64,000 nt of DNA from assembly GCF_000336635.1 (NCBI RefSeq), contig NZ_AOLY01000007.1, forward strand, positions 247,413-311,412, in the 5' to 3' direction. The notes beneath the pieces were generated by a model. That model searched no databases and was not told the DNA's origin. It saw nothing but the letters and a program-made list of their open reading frames with translations. Position numbers and translations under genes: made by a program. The DNA comes from Haloarcula japonica DSM 6131 (GTDB lineage: Archaea > Halobacteriota > Halobacteria > Halobacteriales > Haloarculaceae). How positions within the stretch are numbered: the first letter of the stretch is position 1; each line of letters starts with the position of its first letter. This document shows, piece by piece, positions 60,454-64,000 of the stretch.

Positions 60454-60611
60454 GTTGTGAACGTCCGATAGGGGTTCTCGTCGGGTCGGACCGACGCCGT
60501 ACCGTTAGCTCTACCAAACGCGTCAAATCACTAAACTGTACTCTTTCTCAACCGGTTCGGGTGGAGAGGGCGTTTCAAAGGTGCCACTACCGGAACCGGT
60601 ACCAGCGAACG

Positions 60612-60618
60612 TTTATAT
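60612..60618 (+). promoter_or_regulatory. TATA-like element for the gene at 60643
   Basis: TTTATAT centred 28 bases before the ATG at 60643 fits a haloarchaeal leaderless promoter. The 189-base region 60454-60642 also holds the promoter for the pilus-like cluster on the minus strand, where no clear TATA was recognised. Confidence 0.55.
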
Positions 60619-60642
60619 CCGATTCCGGGGACACCTCGGCCC

Positions 60643-61008
60643 ATGCCCGATAGCGATCAGGTAAAGGCGGCGCTCACGGCGCTCGTTGACGGTGAGGTCG
60701 ACAGTGAAGACGGTGATAGAGCCGCCCGAGTAGCCGGCCGGGACGACAGCACCGCGGGCCGGAGAGTCATCGAGGAACGAGGTGACGACGCCGACGACTA
60801 CCGGACAGTCATCGAGCGAGCCACCCAGGCAATCGACGATTTAGACGAAGCGGTCGCCTTCGTCGAGACGTTCGGCGTCGGACGACTTGAAGCGGCCGTC
60901 GCACAGGCCGACCACGAAGTGAGTGGGCTGGCCGACGAGGGTCGCGCGGCTCTGCGAGCATTCCGACGGTACCGGGACGCCGCCGGCGGGACCGACACTG
61001 AGGTGTAG
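60643..61008 (+). CDS. Conserved haloarchaeal helical protein of unknown function
   Basis: A 121-residue acidic protein that looks all-helical: DDYRTVIERATQAIDDLDEA, FVETFGVGRLEAAVAQADHE and ALRAFRRYRDAAGG. No motif or membrane segment. It is upstream of mre11 on the same strand with an 84-base gap, so it may share a promoter with repair genes or be independent. Placement next to mre11-rad50 in haloarchaea is something I recall only loosely. Confidence 0.75.
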   Translation: MPDSDQVKAALTALVDGEVDSEDGDRAARVAGRDDSTAGRRVIEERGDDADDYRTVIERATQAIDDLDEAVAFVETFGVGRLEAAVAQADHEVSGLADEGRAALRAFRRYRDAAGGTDTEV

Positions 61009-61092
61009 ATACTGGACAGACCACACTGCCGTCGACCACTTTCACTCCGGTCACGATACCTCTTTAGGTGGCGCTGGCTTACCGGTGGGCAA

Positions 61093-62334
61093 ATGACACG
61101 GGTGATACACACCGGCGATACCCACGTCGGGTATCAGCAGTACAACGTCCCCGACCGCCGGGACGACTTCCTCGACGCGTTCCGGCAGGTGGTCCGGGAC
61201 GCCATCGCTGACGACGCCGACGCCGTCGTTCACGCCGGTGACCTGTTCCACGACCGACGCCCGGCCCTGGCCGACATCATGGGTACGCTTACCGTTCTCG
61301 AAGAACTATCTGAAGCCGACATTCCCTTCCTCGCCGTCGTGGGAAATCACGAGGCAAAACGGGACGCTCAGTGGCTCGACCTGTACGAGTCACTCGGCCT
61401 GGCGACGCGGCTGAGCGACGAGCCGACCGTCATCGGCGACACCGCCTTCTACGGTCTCGATTTCGTCCCGCGTTCACAACGTGACGACCTCGACTACGAC
61501 TTCGCTGCCCACGACGCGGACAGAGCCGCGCTGGTCACCCACGGTCTGTTCCAGCCGTTCGACTACGGCGACTGGGACGCCGACGAAATCCTCACCGAGT
61601 CGTCGGTCGAGTTCGACGCGATGTTGCTCGGCGACAACCACGACCCCGGCAAACAGCAGGTCGAGGACACCTGGGTCACCTACTGCGGATCGACCGAGCG
61701 CGCAAGCGCGAGCGAGCGTGAGGATCGGGGCTACAACATCGTCACCTTCGACGACGAGGTCCGGATCACCCGCCGCGGTCTCGACACCCGCGAGTACGTC
61801 TTCGTCGACGTGGACCTCGGGCCCGAGGAAGGCATCGAGCGGGTCCGCAGCCGCGTTGGCCAGCACGACCTAGAAGATGCCGTCGTCATCGTCTCTATCA
61901 GCGGCGACGGCGACCCGGTTACCCCCGCTAGCGTCGAATCGTTCGCGCTCGACCGGGGTGCGCTCGTGGCTCGCGTCACCGACCACCGGGAAATAACGGC
62001 CGAGGAGCGCGAAACCGAGATTAGCTTCGCTGACCCGGACGACGCCGTTACCGAGCGCGTCCGCGACCTGGGGTTGAGCGAGGCCGCTCACGACATCGAC
62101 GAGACGATCCGCGCCTCGAAGGTCGCCGACGCGAACGTCAAAGACGAGGTCGAACGGCACGTGCGTGAACTACTTAATGAGGATTCAGATGCTTTCGCAG
62201 CCGACACGGCCGCGAGCGACGGAGCGGCCGACACCGCGAGCGCAGACGAGGACGACACCGACGACGGAGAGGCGGTGAACGAGGCCGACAAGACGGACGG
62301 CGAGAACCAGGCGAGCGTCGAGGAGTTCCTGTAA
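61093..62334 (+). CDS. mre11: DNA double-strand break repair nuclease Mre11
   Basis: Metallophosphoesterase of 413 residues, the nuclease subunit of the Mre11-Rad50 complex that processes DNA ends. The phosphoesterase motifs are HTGDTHVGY (Asp/His, near 6-14), [23 protein letters not shown] (GNHE), then VTHGLFQP and LLGDNHDP. The capping domain follows and the last 60 residues are an acidic linker to the Rad50-binding region. In Haloferax, Mre11-Rad50 restrains homologous recombination so that breaks are handled by faster repair (established knowledge). Its stop is 13 bases before the rad50 ATG. Confidence 0.96.
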   Translation: MTRVIHTGDTHVGYQQYNVPDRRDDFLDAFRQVVRDAIADDADAVVHAGDLFHDRRPALADIMGTLTVLEELSEADIPFLAVVGNHEAKRDAQWLDLYESLGLATRLSDEPTVIGDTAFYGLDFVPRSQRDDLDYDFAAHDADRAALVTHGLFQPFDYGDWDADEILTESSVEFDAMLLGDNHDPGKQQVEDTWVTYCGSTERASASEREDRGYNIVTFDDEVRITRRGLDTREYVFVDVDLGPEEGIERVRSRVGQHDLEDAVVIVSISGDGDPVTPASVESFALDRGALVARVTDHREITAEERETEISFADPDDAVTERVRDLGLSEAAHDIDETIRASKVADANVKDEVERHVRELLNEDSDAFAADTAASDGAADTASADEDDTDDGEAVNEADKTDGENQASVEEFL

Positions 62335-62347
62335 TGGAGGGTCGACA

Positions 62348-64000
62348 ATGAAATTCCAGCGCGTCAAGCTATCCAATTTCAAGTGCTACGACGATGCAGA
62401 CCTGCGACTGGACAACGGCGTGACCATCATCCACGGGCTCAACGGGAGCGGGAAGTCATCCCTGCTGGAGGCCTGCTTCTTCGCGCTGTACGGCTCGAAG
62501 GCCCTGGACGAGACTCTCGGTGACGTGGTTACCATCGGGGCCGACGACTGCACCGTCGAACTGTGGTTCTCGCACGCCGGCGGCGACTACCACCTCACGC
62601 GCCGGGTCCGCGCGACCGGCGCGCAACCGACGACGGCGAAGTGCGTCCTGGAGACGCCCGAAGGAAACTACGAGGGGGCGCGCGACGTGCGCCGCCGGAT
62701 CACGGAACTCCTGCGGATGGACAGCGAGGCGTTCGTCAACTGCGCCTACGTCCGTCAGGGCGAGGTGAACAAGCTCATCAACGCCTCACCGAGCGACCGC
62801 CAGGACATGCTCGATGACCTCCTGCAACTGGGGAAACTGGAGGAGTACCGCGAGCGGGCCAGTGACGCCCGCGTTGGCGTCGGTCGCGTACGTGATGATA
62901 AGCAGGGTGCGCTCTCGCAACTCGACGAACAGATTCAGGAGAAAGAGGAGAAGGGACTCCACGAGCGCCTGAACGGCCTCGAGACGAAGGAATCCGAGCT
63001 GCAGGACGAGATCGAGCACATCGAGGACCAGAAGGCCACCGCCGAGGAGACGCTCACGCAGGCCGAGTCTGTCCTCGAAGAGTACGAGGAGAAACGCGAG
63101 GAGCTGTCGGCGCTGGAAGACGACATCGAAGAGCTGGAGACGACGATCACAGAGACTGAGACCGAACGAACCGAGCTCAAAGAGCGGATCAGCGACCTGC
63201 AGGACCGGAGGGAGACGCTACAGGAGGAACTCTCGGAAACGGTGGCCGAAACCGACCTCGACAGTACGGACACCGATCCGGAAACCGTCGATGCACGGCT
63301 GGACGAACTACAGTCCCGCGACGACGAACTGCAGAGTCGAATCGAGGACCAGCGCGTCGATGCGAAGGAACACAGCAGCACCGCCGACGCGCTGGCCGAG
63401 AGCGCCGACGACCTCGAATCTCGGGCCGAGGAGAAGCGCGAGGAGGCCAACGAACTGGAAGCCGACATCGAAGCGGCGCGGGAGACAATCGCCGAGCGCC
63501 GGGAACAGATCAGCGATATCGACGACCAGATCGCCGCCCTTGAGGCCAGATTCGAGGACGCGCCGACTGACCGAGAGGGGGCGAAGTCGCACAAAGAATC
63601 CGTCGCCAGCGACCTCGAAGAGGCCCGACAGCGGGTGACCGAACTGGAGACGAAACTGGCGAGCGAGCGGGACTCGCTCGAAGAGGCCGAGGCGCTGCTG
63701 GAGGCCGGCAAATGTCCCGAGTGCGGCCAAGACGTGGCCGAGTCACCGCACGTCGAATCCATCGAAGACGACCGCGAGCGGATTGCGGAGTTAGAGGAGA
63801 CGCTTTCGGACGCCCGCGAAGAAGTCGAGACCCTGGAGTCGAAACACGAAACGGCGACGGAACTGGTCGAGACAACGGACGAGCTATCGACGCTGGAGAA
63901 CAACCGCTCGAACATCGTCCAACTGGTCGAGGAGAAGGAAGACGGGCTCGACGCGGACCAAGAGCGCATCGAGACGCTCCGCGAGGAAGCGACGGACCAC
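62348..64000 (+). CDS. rad50: DNA double-strand break repair ATPase Rad50 (3' end beyond window)
   Basis: Only the first 551 codons lie in the window. The N-terminal ABC-type half has Walker [11 protein letters not shown] near residue 34 and a Q-loop region [10 protein letters not shown] near 140. From about 190 on is a long antiparallel coiled coil with many Glu/Asp/Arg heptads. The zinc hook KCPECGQD (Cys 456 and Cys 459) is visible, followed by the return coil. The C-terminal ATPase half (signature and Walker B) is outside. GGAGG 8 bases upstream of the ATG supports the start and co-translation with mre11. Confidence 0.97.
   Translation, partial: MKFQRVKLSNFKCYDDADLRLDNGVTIIHGLNGSGKSSLLEACFFALYGSKALDETLGDVVTIGADDCTVELWFSHAGGDYHLTRRVRATGAQPTTAKCVLETPEGNYEGARDVRRRITELLRMDSEAFVNCAYVRQGEVNKLINASPSDRQDMLDDLLQLGKLEEYRERASDARVGVGRVRDDKQGALSQLDEQIQEKEEKGLHERLNGLETKESELQDEIEHIEDQKATAEETLTQAESVLEEYEEKREELSALEDDIEELETTITETETERTELKERISDLQDRRETLQEELSETVAETDLDSTDTDPETVDARLDELQSRDDELQSRIEDQRVDAKEHSSTADALAESADDLESRAEEKREEANELEADIEAARETIAERREQISDIDDQIAALEARFEDAPTDREGAKSHKESVASDLEEARQRVTELETKLASERDSLEEAEALLEAGKCPECGQDVAESPHVESIEDDRERIAELEETLSDAREEVETLESKHETATELVETTDELSTLENNRSNIVQLVEEKEDGLDADQERIETLREEATDH

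Noticed and set aside
62334-62350. A five-codon ORF between mre11 and rad50 overlapping the rad50 ATG
   Set aside because: It contains the GGAGG ribosome-binding sequence; more likely chance than a coupling leader.
1-64000. CRISPR arrays, tRNA/rRNA genes, insertion sequences, phage integrases
   Set aside because: I looked and found no direct-repeat arrays, no transposase or integrase motifs and no rRNA or tRNA-like structure; a short tRNA could still be missed by eye.

Overview
The window is from a haloarchaeon, most likely Haloarcula or a close relative. The evidence is the high GC, the very acidic proteins, many 4-nt start/stop overlaps, and the archaeal markers: membrane LonB, TFB, Mre11-Rad50, archaeal shikimate enzymes (ADH synthase and type II dehydroquinate synthase), NadM, an AglD-like glycosyltransferase and a Brp/Blh retinal-forming enzyme. 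The genus is inferred from general resemblance, not from a search. I saw no rRNA, tRNA, CRISPR array, transposase or integrase, so this looks like ordinary chromosome.

Layout. 1-4.7 kb: the tail of an alkyltransferase-like gene, a LonB/CPBP membrane-protease pair, and nadM with a SAM hydrolase. 4.7-7.6 kb: an 822-residue cupredoxin lipoprotein behind a two-box metal-regulator-like promoter; a near copy of that promoter follows the gene and drives only a 38-codon ORF. 7.6-16.8 kb: APC permease, endonuclease III, aldo/keto reductase, DsbB, Hpt, a CrtI-family desaturase head-to-head with Brp/Blh, and an Eis-like acetyltransferase. 16.8-23.3 kb: a CNNM-type membrane protein, a formate/nitrite-type channel, a DsbA-like lipoprotein overlapping a Cys-rich membrane protein, YchF and a GNAT. 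23.4-31.1 kb: an aromatic amino acid block (trpC-trpB-trpA, ADH synthase, then aroB' and aroD) interrupted by a long-tailed MinD-like ATPase and a TM/zinc-ribbon protein. 31.1-41.7 kb: an orphan CTAG-type methyltransferase, TFB, AglD-like enzyme, radical SAM protein, NhaC antiporter, ABC exporter and DUF429 protein. 41.8-50.9 kb: two small zinc-finger proteins, an Hsp20-like protein, oxidoreductases, NUDIX, MFS, DHH phosphoesterase and an epimerase. 50.9-60.5 kb: a nine-gene minus-strand cluster for a Tad/type IV pilus-like machine. 60.6-64.0 kb: a conserved small gene, then mre11 and the first part of rad50.

Functional themes: aromatic amino acid synthesis by the archaeal shikimate route; carotenoid and retinal formation; extracytoplasmic thiol chemistry (DsbB, DsbA-like protein, CxxC membrane protein); and a pilus/secretion apparatus with an ATPase, a platform protein and four membrane-anchored accessory subunits plus one tiny pilin-like peptide. 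The best candidates for a closer look are the pilus-like cluster, the duplicated two-box promoter, the TGTACA pair before trpC, the CTAG methyltransferase with a CTAG in its own promoter, and the DsbA-like/CAAC membrane pair.
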